From the NCBI RefSeq assembly GCF_041276405.1, contig NZ_JBGGGT010000002.1, positions 310,001-374,000 of the forward strand: DNA of 64,000 bases. The letters run 5' to 3'. A model generated the notes under the pieces. That model had not been told where the DNA came from. It searched no databases and was given only the letters and a program-made list of their open reading frames with translations. Below, one piece after another: positions 51,489 to 59,267 of the stretch (its first letter is position 1; the number at the start of each line of letters is the position of its first letter). The stretch is from Microvirga sp. TS319. GTDB lineage: Bacteria > Pseudomonadota > Alphaproteobacteria > Rhizobiales > Beijerinckiaceae. Both the position numbers and the translations under genes were made by a program.

Positions 51489-52321
51489 GATCGGTGGCCC
51501 TCGTGCGACGGATCGAAGGCCCGCCCGCGCAAGGTGGACGTCAGGCGACGCCAGCCGTCGTAGATCCCGCCGATCCCGGCGCGGCCCTCGAGCAGCGTCC
51601 GGAGGCGGGCAGGATCGCGCGCCTTCACATCCTCGCTCAGCCGGTCGAGCACGCTCGCGAGTTCGCCATCGAGGCGCTGCAGGCGAGCAGGGCGTGGAAG
51701 TTCGCGCAGATCGGCGCTGCGCATGGGATTGCCGAAGGCAATAAACGCTTCCGCTCCCCGTTCGAGCCAGAAGCCGTACTCGATCGCGAGAGGGATGACC
51801 GTGCAGTCGGGCGAGATCTCGATCAGCCGCGCGATGCCGGGTTTCAGGCCCAGCGGGCGCTCCCGCGCATCCGCGAAGCGGCCCTGTGCCGCGATCCAGA
51901 GCGCACGATCGGGGGACGACAGAATACGAGCGCTTGCCTTCATGAAATCGGCGGCTCCCCGCCGGCTGCCCGGGTCTATGCCGAAAGCGCCGATGCGGCG
52001 GAAGATGCCGTATCGCTTCAGCATGCCGGCATCGATGGGAGCATAGCTTTCGTAGTCCGGAAAGAGACGATCGGCAGCAAGGATATAGATAGCCGCGTCC
52101 CACCATGACGGATGGTTGGAATAGACGATGAGCGGGCCCTTGGGTGCCACCATGGGCTGGCCCCAGCCCGCGATCCGCAGCGCATTCATGTGACGTGTGA
52201 AATAGCGGCGGAATGCCGAGACCATGAAACGGTGGGTGATGGGCGAGCGAAGCGCGACGGGGGAGGGCTCTGCCTGTCGGGAGAGCCGGCCCCTTGCCGC
52301 GCTGTGTCGTTGCTGCATCAA
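51485..52321 (-). CDS. PlsC-type acyltransferase in the carotenoid cluster
   Basis: The 278-residue protein has the lysophospholipid-acyltransferase-like HX4D motif in NHPSWWD. A substrate-site segment follows: LWIAAQGRFADARERPLGLK, resembling FPEGTR-like regions but with AQGRF. In staphyloxanthin-like pathways a different family (CrtO) acylates the sugar; here a PlsC-type enzyme may do the same job (inference). Its gene overlaps crtN upstream and the glycosyltransferase downstream, each by four bases, so all three are coupled. Confidence 0.82.
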   Translation of the reverse strand: MMQQRHSAARGRLSRQAEPSPVALRSPITHRFMVSAFRRYFTRHMNALRIAGWGQPMVAPKGPLIVYSNHPSWWDAAIYILAADRLFPDYESYAPIDAGMLKRYGIFRRIGAFGIDPGSRRGAADFMKASARILSSPDRALWIAAQGRFADARERPLGLKPGIARLIEISPDCTVIPLAIEYGFWLERGAEAFIAFGNPMRSADLRELPRPARLQRLDGELASVLDRLSEDVKARDPARLRTLLEGRAGIGGIYDGWRRLTSTLRGRAFDPSHEGHRS

Positions 52322-53853
52322 GATGCGTTCCGCAAGTTGTCGGCTTTGAGATCCGAATCCAGAGCGTCGGCTGCGATCCAGCCCGACATCATCACCATCG
52401 GCATTCCGGGTCCCGGATGAGCCGCGCCGCCTGCGAGATAGAGCCCGCGGATCTGCCGGCTTCGATTGCCGGGCTTGAAAGCTCCCATGAACTTGCCGTG
52501 GCTCGCCAGGCCATAGATGGCCCCATTCAGCACCCTGTAACGATCATGGATGTCCTGGGGGGTCAGATGACGCTCGAAAACGATGCGGTCCTCGATATCC
52601 TGCATGCCGGCGGTGCGCTTGAGCTTGTCGATGATCGCCCGACGGTAGGCGGGAAACATCCGAGACCAATCATGGTGCGGCCTTAAGTACGGCGTGTGCA
52701 CCAGAACGTAGAGCGCCTCGCCGCCGTCAGGCGCGACGGTGGGATCGGTCGCAGCCGGAGCGGCAAGATAGCAGGTCGGATCGGGAGCAGGCTCGCCTCG
52801 GCGGTAGATGAAGTCGAACTCTTCCTCCGGATCGCGCGAGAAGACGAAGTCGTGATGAAGAATGTGGTCGTAGCGCTTGCTCAGGCCGAGATAGAGCACC
52901 ACGCCCGAACAGGCCGGTTCGAAATCCTTTCGCGCATAATGTTCGCCGACCTCGCCGCCGACGAGTTCGCAGTACGTGCGGATGGAATCCATATTGGAGA
53001 TCACGCGGTCGTACGATGCCGCCTCGCCATCGGCGAGGACGAGGCCCTTGACCTCGCCGTTCTCGATCTGCAGGGACGCCACCTCCGATTCGGGCTTGAA
53101 GGTCACGCCAAGCTCGGCTGCGAGCTTTATCAGTGCCTCCGCGACGGCGCGCGTGCCGCCCATGGGATACCATATGCCTTCGGCGGCCTGCATATGAGCG
53201 ATGGCGCAGAGGACGGCGGGCGATCCATAGGGCGAGGACCCGACATATTGCGTGAAGTGATCGAGCATCTGCGCCAGACGTTCGTCCTTCACGTTGGACC
53301 GGATGGTGCCCGCAACGGATGAGCCCATGCGCAGGGACAGGACATCCCGCAGGGTCGCCGGATTCATGTTCGCGCGGATGTCGATCGTATCGAAGAGGTC
53401 CTCCACTGACTTCCAGAAGAAGAAGCGGTTGGAGATATCATGAAGATGAGCCGAGATTTCCTGAAAGCGCTTATAGCCGGCACCGGCGCTCGTTCCGGGC
53501 GCGAAGCGGTCCATGACGGTCGCCATCGCGTCGATGCTTTCTTGCAGATCGATATGGGTGTCATCGTCGAAGAAGCAGCGCCATTGCGGATCGAGCCGCA
53601 CGAGATCGAGATGGTCGGACAGATTGCGTCCGGCTTCCGCGAAGATGCGTTCCAGCACGCGCGGCACGGTGAGGATCGTTGGTCCCATATCGAAGCGAAA
53701 GCCGCCTTCGCGCAGAACGGCCGCCTTGCCTCCGAGCCAGGGATTTTTGTCATAGAGCGTCACGGCGTGGCCGCGCGCCGCCGCGACGCAGGCCGCGGCC
53801 AATCCCCCAAGGCCTCCGCCGATCACGGCAACCGAAGCGCTTCGAGCATTCAC
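52318..53853 (-). CDS. crtN: CrtN-type C30 carotenoid desaturase
   Basis: The 511-residue flavoprotein of the CrtI/CrtN family has the FAD motif VIGGGLGGLAAACVAAARGH (about 10-29), DKNPWLGGKA next to it, and the C-terminal bacterial phytoene-desaturase segment GLYLAGGAAHPGPGMPMVMM. Given the HpnCDE enzymes in the same operon, squalene or a C30 precursor is the likely substrate, giving a diapo-type carotenoid chain. It is separated from the methyltransferase by 130 bases that contain a 15-base tandem duplication, so a second promoter here is possible. Confidence 0.88.
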   Translation of the reverse strand: MNARSASVAVIGGGLGGLAAACVAAARGHAVTLYDKNPWLGGKAAVLREGGFRFDMGPTILTVPRVLERIFAEAGRNLSDHLDLVRLDPQWRCFFDDDTHIDLQESIDAMATVMDRFAPGTSAGAGYKRFQEISAHLHDISNRFFFWKSVEDLFDTIDIRANMNPATLRDVLSLRMGSSVAGTIRSNVKDERLAQMLDHFTQYVGSSPYGSPAVLCAIAHMQAAEGIWYPMGGTRAVAEALIKLAAELGVTFKPESEVASLQIENGEVKGLVLADGEAASYDRVISNMDSIRTYCELVGGEVGEHYARKDFEPACSGVVLYLGLSKRYDHILHHDFVFSRDPEEEFDFIYRRGEPAPDPTCYLAAPAATDPTVAPDGGEALYVLVHTPYLRPHHDWSRMFPAYRRAIIDKLKRTAGMQDIEDRIVFERHLTPQDIHDRYRVLNGAIYGLASHGKFMGAFKPGNRSRQIRGLYLAGGAAHPGPGMPMVMMSGWIAADALDSDLKADNLRNAS

Positions 53854-53907
53854 GACGTTCCTCCCATCGGGTCCGGACGGCGGAATTCGGGCCGGAAAGC
53901 GCGCAGA

Positions 53908-53936
53908 TCTCGTTTCCCGGTGTCTCGTTTCCCGGT
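53908..53936. repeat. 15-base tandem duplication before crtN
   Basis: TCTCGTTTCCCGGT occurs at 53908-53921 and again at 53923-53936, exactly 15 bases apart. It sits in the only wide gap of the carotenoid cluster, 55 bases upstream of the crtN start. It could be a slippage product or a paired binding site. Confidence 0.6.
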
Positions 53937-53983
53937 CATGCGCCTCACCTGAGGTTTTGGTTGTAGGAGGGCCCCAACGCAGT

Positions 53984-55066
53984 TCAAGGTGAACTCCCGG
54001 CCAAGGGACGGCGGGCGCAGATCATTCGAATGGTGCGCCCGCCCGGTGCCCGGATGACAGGATCGAAGCCGGCGGCGACAAAGTGCGGTTTCAGACTGTC
54101 AAGGCTGCGGGCGCCGCCGCCCCAAAGCAGGTTCTTCAGGCGATTGAGGGAGGAGGAGATGTCGGGCCCCCGATCCGCCAGCACCGCCACGAGGAGCCAG
54201 CCGCCAGGACGCAGGCTGTGAAAGATTCGCCAGGCCGCCTCCGCCACGATGGCGCCCGGCAGGAACATTTGCGGCAAGAAGGCGAGGTCGAAGGCAACTT
54301 TGTCCTCCATTTCTTCCACGCGCTGGCGACGCAGGGTGATGCGTGTAGAAAGCCCCGCCTCGCTCACGCGCCGTTCCCCGATGACGGCCGAGGGCTCCGC
54401 CGGCTCGAGGGCGACGGCCGTCAGGTGAGGAAAGGCCCGGCACAGGGTGATCGACAGCCCCGCCGCTCCGGCGCCGACGTCGAGGAGGCTTGCGCCTTGT
54501 CTCTCCAGGCACGGGACGAGACCGGGCAGGAATCTGAGTTTCGGCAGAGCCTTCGCGGTCCAAAGCCGTGTCAGTGCGCCCTGCGCGTCGATGATGGCTT
54601 CGTCGGTATGCGTCCAGCCCGCGAGCGCAAGACGGCCTTCCCGGAGCCTGGCTCGGAAATCTTCCGTCTGCAGAAGCGGAGCCTGCAGGGCGGCCTTGAA
54701 GGCCCTTGCCCCGTCCTCGGAGGTGAAGGACTGCAAGGCCGGGGCTGCCTGGACGCGGCCGTCCTCGCAGCTCGCGAGACCTGCGCCGATCAGGACATCG
54801 ACGAGGGTCGCGACGAGTGCCGGATCGAGAGACATTCTCCCGGCCATTCCCTCGATCGTCGAGGGCGTCTCGAGGCCACGGATCACGCCGGAATCGGCAC
54901 TGGCCATGAGGGCGCTCGCGAGCCATAGGGCTTCGTCCGTCCGCTCCAGCAGATCGAGCACGTCTTCGGGGCGCTGCCGGAGAGGAGGGCGCGCGGGCCT
55001 TCGCCAGGAGCGCCACCCCATGCGATCTCCGCCATGGGACAGAAGGGCATAGGCGCGCCACAACAT
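53984..55066 (-). CDS. SAM-dependent methyltransferase in the carotenoid cluster
   Basis: The 360-residue protein has an N-terminal helical dimerisation part resembling the O-methyltransferase winged-helix module (SADSGVIRGLETPSTIEGMA ... ALVATLVDVLIGAGL). The C-terminal Rossmann domain contains the SAM-binding LLDVGAGAAGLSITLCRAFP and AVALEPAEPSAVIGE. Similar enzymes methylate hydroxyl or carboxyl groups of carotenoids (CrtF-like). Methyl-ester formation on a diapocarotenoic acid is a reasonable guess. It begins seven bases after the DUF2141 stop. Confidence 0.78.
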   Translation of the reverse strand: MLWRAYALLSHGGDRMGWRSWRRPARPPLRQRPEDVLDLLERTDEALWLASALMASADSGVIRGLETPSTIEGMAGRMSLDPALVATLVDVLIGAGLASCEDGRVQAAPALQSFTSEDGARAFKAALQAPLLQTEDFRARLREGRLALAGWTHTDEAIIDAQGALTRLWTAKALPKLRFLPGLVPCLERQGASLLDVGAGAAGLSITLCRAFPHLTAVALEPAEPSAVIGERRVSEAGLSTRITLRRQRVEEMEDKVAFDLAFLPQMFLPGAIVAEAAWRIFHSLRPGGWLLVAVLADRGPDISSSLNRLKNLLWGGGARSLDSLKPHFVAAGFDPVIRAPGGRTIRMICARRPLAGSSP

Positions 55067-55073
55067 GGCAGGC

Positions 55074-55478
55074 CTACCGGACCGGGATGACGATTGTCGT
55101 CGAGGGCTCCCTCACGACGATCCGGGCAGCGTCGAAATTCGGCGGGCCGCGGCGCCCCACGTCGTTCGAGAAACCGTAGGGTTCGCTCGGCAGGCCGAGG
55201 ATATTCCGGTCGAGCTTGCCGTTTCCATTGGTGTCGTGAAACACCGCGATGGAATAGGAGCCCGGCTTGACGTTCCGGATGCGCAATTCAACGGTGCCGA
55301 GCCTTGCCGCTTCCCGGTCCCTGTAGGGGCAGGTCCTCTCGTCAAAGCTCGTGTCGCAGATTCCCGCATAGATCATGCCCTGCGCCGAGGCGACGCCCTC
55401 TGCCCGGATCGTGAGAGTGGCGGCCTGGGCCGCGGGGGCGATGAAAACGAGGCCGAGAATACATCCAGCGCGTCTCAT
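55074..55478 (-). CDS. DUF2141 exported protein
   Basis: The 134-residue protein has a signal peptide (GCILGLVFIAPAAQA). The DUF2141 domain follows: LTIRAEGVASAQGMIYAGIC, VKPGSYSIAVFHDTNGNGKLD and GLPSEPYGFSND. DUF2141 proteins are small beta-rich periplasmic proteins. I recall them recurring beside carotenoid genes, but their role is unknown. The D-T-N-G-N-G-K-L-D stretch looks like a calcium-binding loop. Tightly placed between two carotenoid genes, ten bases from one and seven from the other. Confidence 0.88.
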   Translation of the reverse strand: MRRAGCILGLVFIAPAAQAATLTIRAEGVASAQGMIYAGICDTSFDERTCPYRDREAARLGTVELRIRNVKPGSYSIAVFHDTNGNGKLDRNILGLPSEPYGFSNDVGRRGPPNFDAARIVVREPSTTIVIPVR

Positions 55479-55488
55479 GGGTGGTCCC

Positions 55489-57039
55489 TCACGATATGGC
55501 CTCGCGGATCGCTTCGCCTTCCGGTTCGGGCTGAAGCCAGCCTGCGCGCCCGCGCTTCCGGTCTTCCATCAAAAGACGTGCGGTGATGCGCGCGCCCTCG
55601 AAGATCACGGGCAGGCCGCTGCCGGGATGGGTTCCGCCGCCGACCAGATAGACATTGCGGCCGAACCGGTTGTGCGGCCGGAAATACAGCATCTGCGTGA
55701 GATTGTGCGCGAGGTTGAAGGTCGCTCCCTCGAAGACGGAGAACTCGCACTGCCAGCCGTAAGGCGTGACCGTGCGCTCGAAGCGAATGCGGCTCTCGAT
55801 ATCGCCGAGCCCCAGCAGCTTGAGGCGCTCGAGCGCAAGCCTGCGATATCTCGGCGCCTCCTTCTGCCAGTCGATGTTGCATCGCAGGTTCGGTACCGGA
55901 ACGAGGATGTAGAGGCTCGTGTGCCCTCGCGGGGCCAGCGTCGGGTCGGTTGCGCCCGCATGCTGGACGTAGATGGAAGGCTCGTCCGAGAGAATGCCTT
56001 CAGTGATCTCGCGAATGTTGCGTTCGTAATCCTTCGCGAGAAGGATCGTATGATGGGACAGATCGCCCACATCCCCCTCAAGGCCGAGATAGAGCATGAA
56101 GGTCGAGCAGGAGAGTTTTGCGCGATCGAGCTTTGCGTTCGTCCAGCGCGGGCGCATGGCTTCCGGCACGAGGCGGCGCATGGCATGACCGAAATCGCCG
56201 TTGACGACGATGGAGCCTGCCGCGAACGTCTCCCCGCCGGCTTCCACGCCGACCGCTTCGCCATTGTCGTAGAGAATGCGATCGACCGGCGTGTCGAGGC
56301 GGATGTCGACGCCCATCTTGCAGGCGACAGCCGCCATGGCTTCCGAGACGGCGCCGCAGCCGCCAATCGGGTGATAGACCCCGTGCTCGTATTCCAGGAA
56401 GGATAGAATCGTGAAGAGGCTCGGGCACTGGAACGGCGACATCCCGAGGTATTTGGTCTGGAACGAAAAGGCCAAGCGCACACGTGGATCCGCGAAGTAG
56501 CGCTTCAAATCACCATCGACGCTGGACAAGGGGCGCAGCTTCGGCAAGGCCGCCAGCATGGCAGGGGACACGAGATCGGCAGGGCTTGTGAATGCCTGCT
56601 CGAGAATCGGCCGGAAGGCCTCGAGCTTCCCGCGATTGTCGTCGAGGAAAGGGCGAACGTTGCGCGCATCCGCAGGCGCAAGTCTCGCGATTTCCTGCTC
56701 GAGACGCGCGAGATCGGCTGTTGCGCGCATCTCTCCGCTGCCCTCGAAGACGAGATGGTATTGCGGGTCGAGCCGTCTGAGTTCGACATGGTCTTCGAGG
56801 CGCTCGCCGCAGGCCTCGAAGATGTCTTTCAGGATGCGCGGATAAAGAAAAAACGTAGGCCCGAGATCGAATTTGTAGCCGCCCGGCGCGTGGACCGTTC
56901 GCGTGCGGCCGCCGACGGCAGGTCCGCTTTCGAATAAGGTTACAGGAACGCCCTCGCGGGCCAGCAACATGGCGGATGCGAGACCTCCGGGACCTGCGCC
57001 GACGATGGCCACACGCAAGGAGTGCGAGGCATGCGACAT
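55489..57039 (-). CDS. Second CrtN/CrtP-family carotenoid oxidoreductase
   Basis: The 516-residue flavoprotein shows VAIVGAGPGGLASAMLLARE at its N-terminus, FESGPAVGGRTRTV next to it, and NVYLVGGGTHPGSGLPVIFE at its C-terminus. It is a paralogue of the CrtN-type enzyme in the same cluster. In C30 pathways a second CrtN-family enzyme (CrtP/CrtNb) oxidises the terminal methyl groups; that role is the most likely here, but a second desaturation role cannot be excluded. The start at 57039 was chosen because it opens directly into the flavin motif. It is the first gene of the cluster, divergent from the RlpA-like gene. Confidence 0.84.
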   Translation of the reverse strand: MSHASHSLRVAIVGAGPGGLASAMLLAREGVPVTLFESGPAVGGRTRTVHAPGGYKFDLGPTFFLYPRILKDIFEACGERLEDHVELRRLDPQYHLVFEGSGEMRATADLARLEQEIARLAPADARNVRPFLDDNRGKLEAFRPILEQAFTSPADLVSPAMLAALPKLRPLSSVDGDLKRYFADPRVRLAFSFQTKYLGMSPFQCPSLFTILSFLEYEHGVYHPIGGCGAVSEAMAAVACKMGVDIRLDTPVDRILYDNGEAVGVEAGGETFAAGSIVVNGDFGHAMRRLVPEAMRPRWTNAKLDRAKLSCSTFMLYLGLEGDVGDLSHHTILLAKDYERNIREITEGILSDEPSIYVQHAGATDPTLAPRGHTSLYILVPVPNLRCNIDWQKEAPRYRRLALERLKLLGLGDIESRIRFERTVTPYGWQCEFSVFEGATFNLAHNLTQMLYFRPHNRFGRNVYLVGGGTHPGSGLPVIFEGARITARLLMEDRKRGRAGWLQPEPEGEAIREAIS

Positions 57040-57178
57040 GAAGCGGCAATCCTTATGGACCGAAGGCGGCAGGGCCGATGGTGAATCATGGCAAGTAGAA
57101 CACGCTTTCCCGGTGACCAGAGGCATGGCCGGGAAGAAGATAAAAATCGAAAATTTCTCTTATGAAAATGAAACCATG

Positions 57179-57200
57179 TTCAGGCTATATCTTGCCTGAA
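57179..57200. promoter_or_regulatory. Inverted repeat in the carotenoid/rlpA divergent region
   Basis: TTCAGGC (57179-57185) and GCCTGAA (57194-57200) are perfect inverted copies around TATATCTT. They lie 140 bases from each of the two divergent genes within an unusually AT-rich 300-base spacer. A TATAAT sequence occurs at 57217-57222 on the plus strand, suitable as a -10 element for the RlpA-like gene. A regulator-binding site is possible. Confidence 0.45.
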
Positions 57201-57339
57201 GCAAGGGTAAGCAGGGTATAATCTCAGTTTACTCGCTGCTCCACAAGTATGTGGTTATAAAGGGGAAATCGAGCCGCCTTATTCTTGCCTTTTTAAAGTT
57301 GAGCTTCACTTCCAACTGAAACGGAAGGGGAGACCATCT

Positions 57340-57753
57340 TTGAAAAACATCCTCACCCGCATGTCCGCAATGGCACCACTTCTATTCGTTGCGGCATGCA
57401 ATACGACTGCTTCCCATGATCCTTCGACAACAGGATCCATCTCGCAAGCCGGCCTGGGTAAGGAATTTCAGCGTGGCGCGGCATCCTGGTACGGCCCCGG
57501 CTTCCAGGGCAGAAAGACCGCCAGCGGCGAGCGCTTCAGCTCCAGCGCCATGACGGCGGCCCACCGTTCCCTGCCTTTCGGCACACGGTTGAGGGTCGTC
57601 AACGAAGAGAACGGCCGCTCGGTGGTCGTGCGCGTCAATGATCGTGGACCCTTCGCCCATCGCCGCATCATCGACCTGGCGCAGGGGCCTGCCCAGGCGC
57701 TGGGACTGACCTCCGCCGGAACCGGATATGTCTCCCTTCACATGGTCGAATGA
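57340..57753 (+). CDS. RlpA-like lipoprotein (septal ring lytic transglycosylase family)
   Basis: The 137-residue protein starts with TTG at 57340, seven bases after GGGGAGA; an ATG at 57361 is the alternative. A lipoprotein signal ends at LFVAAC (Cys about residue 20). The mature domain is a double-psi beta barrel with GAASWYGPGFQGRKTASGER, AAHRSLPFGTRLRVVN and VRVNDRGPFAHRRIIDLA, the RlpA hallmark including the catalytic Asp in NDRGP. There is no C-terminal SPOR domain. RlpA proteins act on peptidoglycan at the outer membrane. Divergent to the carotenoid cluster. Confidence 0.9.
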   Translation: MKNILTRMSAMAPLLFVAACNTTASHDPSTTGSISQAGLGKEFQRGAASWYGPGFQGRKTASGERFSSSAMTAAHRSLPFGTRLRVVNEENGRSVVVRVNDRGPFAHRRIIDLAQGPAQALGLTSAGTGYVSLHMVE

Positions 57754-57832
57754 GGCTGATCGGCCAGAATTAGGCGCTTCTTAATCCCTTGCGGCGAATC
57801 TTGGCCCCGATTCGGGACCAAGGGTTGCTTAT

Positions 57833-58189
57833 ATGGAATCGAGATCGTCTCAGCCGACGAACGTCATCCGCTTTCCGGGCGCACGCTCGTCAGCCAGTCA
57901 CCGCCGCGATCAGAAGAGCCTCATGGATGCGGTCTATACCGCAGGCTCGCTTCCGATTGCGGCCGCCGATCGGGCGACCAAGGACATGGCGAAGCGGCTC
58001 CACATCTTCGGCTTCGTCGTCATCGACGAGGTTCTGTCCGACGGCACGGTCCGTCGCCTGCGTCCCTCCGAGTCGTTCCACTCCTCCATGCTCCATCCGT
58101 GGCGCATCTCGAAGCCTTCGGGCCGCTATCGGGTCGATGACGATTGGCCCGAGACGGATCGGGAGCTTTTCGCAGCCATTCTGGCGTGA
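57833..58189 (+). CDS. Hypothetical protein
   Basis: A 118-residue basic protein without signal or membrane segment. A short Arg/Ser-rich N-terminus is followed by AAADRATKDMAKRLHIFGFV and VVIDEVLSDGTVRRLRPSES. The C-terminus YRVDDDWPETDRELFAAILA is acidic. I do not recognise the family. The ribosome-binding site is weak. It lies 79 bases after the RlpA-like gene and 102 before the next small gene. Confidence 0.45.
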   Translation: MESRSSQPTNVIRFPGARSSASHRRDQKSLMDAVYTAGSLPIAAADRATKDMAKRLHIFGFVVIDEVLSDGTVRRLRPSESFHSSMLHPWRISKPSGRYRVDDDWPETDRELFAAILA

Positions 58190-58291
58190 TCGTCGGCCTC
58201 GCCTTTTCATCGGCATGAACTATTTCCTGCAGGGCACTGCGGAGTGGCTTGCGCAAGCTCCGCGAAGACTCGCGATTGCAGGGACGGGACG

Positions 58292-58597
58292 ATGCACTTG
58301 GTGCAGCTTCTTCTGCCGCTGGCCGACAATGCCGGCCGCCGCTTCGACGAAAAGGCCTATGGCCGCGTCCGCACCGAATTGTCGGAGCGGTTCGGCGGCG
58401 TCACAAGCTTCACCCGCGCCCCGGCCGTGGGTGTCTGGAAAGAAGGCGGTCATACCGCGCACGACGATATCGTGGTCTTCGAAGTAATGGCCCGGGAGAT
58501 CGACCACGGCTGGTGGGAGAATTATCGTGCGGAGCTGGAGCGGCGATTCCAGCAGGAAGCCATCGTGATTCGCGCCATCAAGGTCGAAATGCTCTGA
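58292..58597 (+). CDS. Conserved hypothetical small protein
   Basis: A 101-residue protein beginning MHLVQLLLPLADNAGRRFDE. The middle TELSERFGGVTSFTRAPAVG and the end EVMAREIDHGWWENYRAELE followed by VIRAIKVEML give a clear alpha/beta pattern like a ferredoxin-like dimerisation fold (inference). I recall similar short proteins in Proteobacteria without a function. An upstream GTG-type extension exists but is poor in protein character. Confidence 0.6.
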   Translation: MHLVQLLLPLADNAGRRFDEKAYGRVRTELSERFGGVTSFTRAPAVGVWKEGGHTAHDDIVVFEVMAREIDHGWWENYRAELERRFQQEAIVIRAIKVEML

Positions 58598-58762
58598 CGG
58601 TGGAACCCAGGCCGTGCCGCTTCGCTTGTCGTGTCAGTGAAGCGCATCCTTCGGCAGGGTGGGGCCGTTCTCCCTGCCGAAGGATGCGTACCGGTCAGGG
58701 AGAGCATCGGACCGGCTCCGGGAGCGGGGTTATTCAGGTCCGAGCTCCAGCGGAGCATCGTC

Positions 58763-59074
58763 ATGTCGAAACCTCTTGTCGTTTCCATCCCTCACAATCT
58801 CGGCAAGGCCGAGGCACTGCGCAGGCTTCAAGGGGGGATGAGCAGCCTGAAATCCCAGTTCAGCGACAAGATTGCCGCCATCGATGAAAGCTGGGCAGGA
58901 GACCGGATGGATTTTCGCGTCGGCGCCATGGGACAGAACGTCGTCGGAAACGTTCTGGTGATGGAGGAGCAGGTGCGCGTGGAAGTGCAGCTGCCATGGA
59001 TCTTGGCCATGGTCGCTGAAAAGGCAAAGACCTTCATTCAAAAACAGGGGACCTTGATGCTGGAGAAGAAGTGA
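58763..59074 (+). CDS. Polyhydroxyalkanoic acid system family protein
   Basis: The 103-residue protein matches the PHA granule-region family: VSIPHNLGKAEALRRLQGGM near the start, FSDKIAAIDESWAGDRMDFR in the middle, and VEVQLPWILAMVAEKAKTFI at the end. Members associate with polyhydroxyalkanoate granules in Methylobacteriaceae and related groups. GGAG eight bases before the ATG supports the start. No PHA synthase is in the window. Confidence 0.85.
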   Translation: MSKPLVVSIPHNLGKAEALRRLQGGMSSLKSQFSDKIAAIDESWAGDRMDFRVGAMGQNVVGNVLVMEEQVRVEVQLPWILAMVAEKAKTFIQKQGTLMLEKK

Positions 59075-59120
59075 TGTGACCGATCATCATGAATAGCTGT
59101 TCACGAACATGAATGTAGAT

Positions 59121-59145
59121 GGAACCAAATAGCACCCGAGGCGTT
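59121..59145 (+). promoter_or_regulatory. Consensus EcfG (general stress) promoter
   Basis: GGAAC at 59121-59125 and CGTT at 59142-59145 are separated by exactly 16 bases, a perfect match to the alphaproteobacterial EcfG consensus GGAAC-N16/17-CGTT. It lies about 120 bases upstream of the glycosyltransferase ATG in an otherwise empty gap. The match is seen directly; EcfG control is inferred. Confidence 0.72.
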
Positions 59146-59267
59146 GAATAAATGATTGCGCCCGTGACCCATCTCCGGTGCGCTTCATTAAAGACATCGC
59201 ATAATTCGCCCCGGACCGTGATTTTCCGTCCGATCGTGACAACACATCTGTTTCTGAGGATCGCGCC

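Noticed and set aside
58604..58628. An EcfG promoter before the PHA-associated gene
   Set aside because: GGAAC is followed after 16 bases by CGCT, not CGTT, and is 140 bases from the gene; the match is too weak to call.
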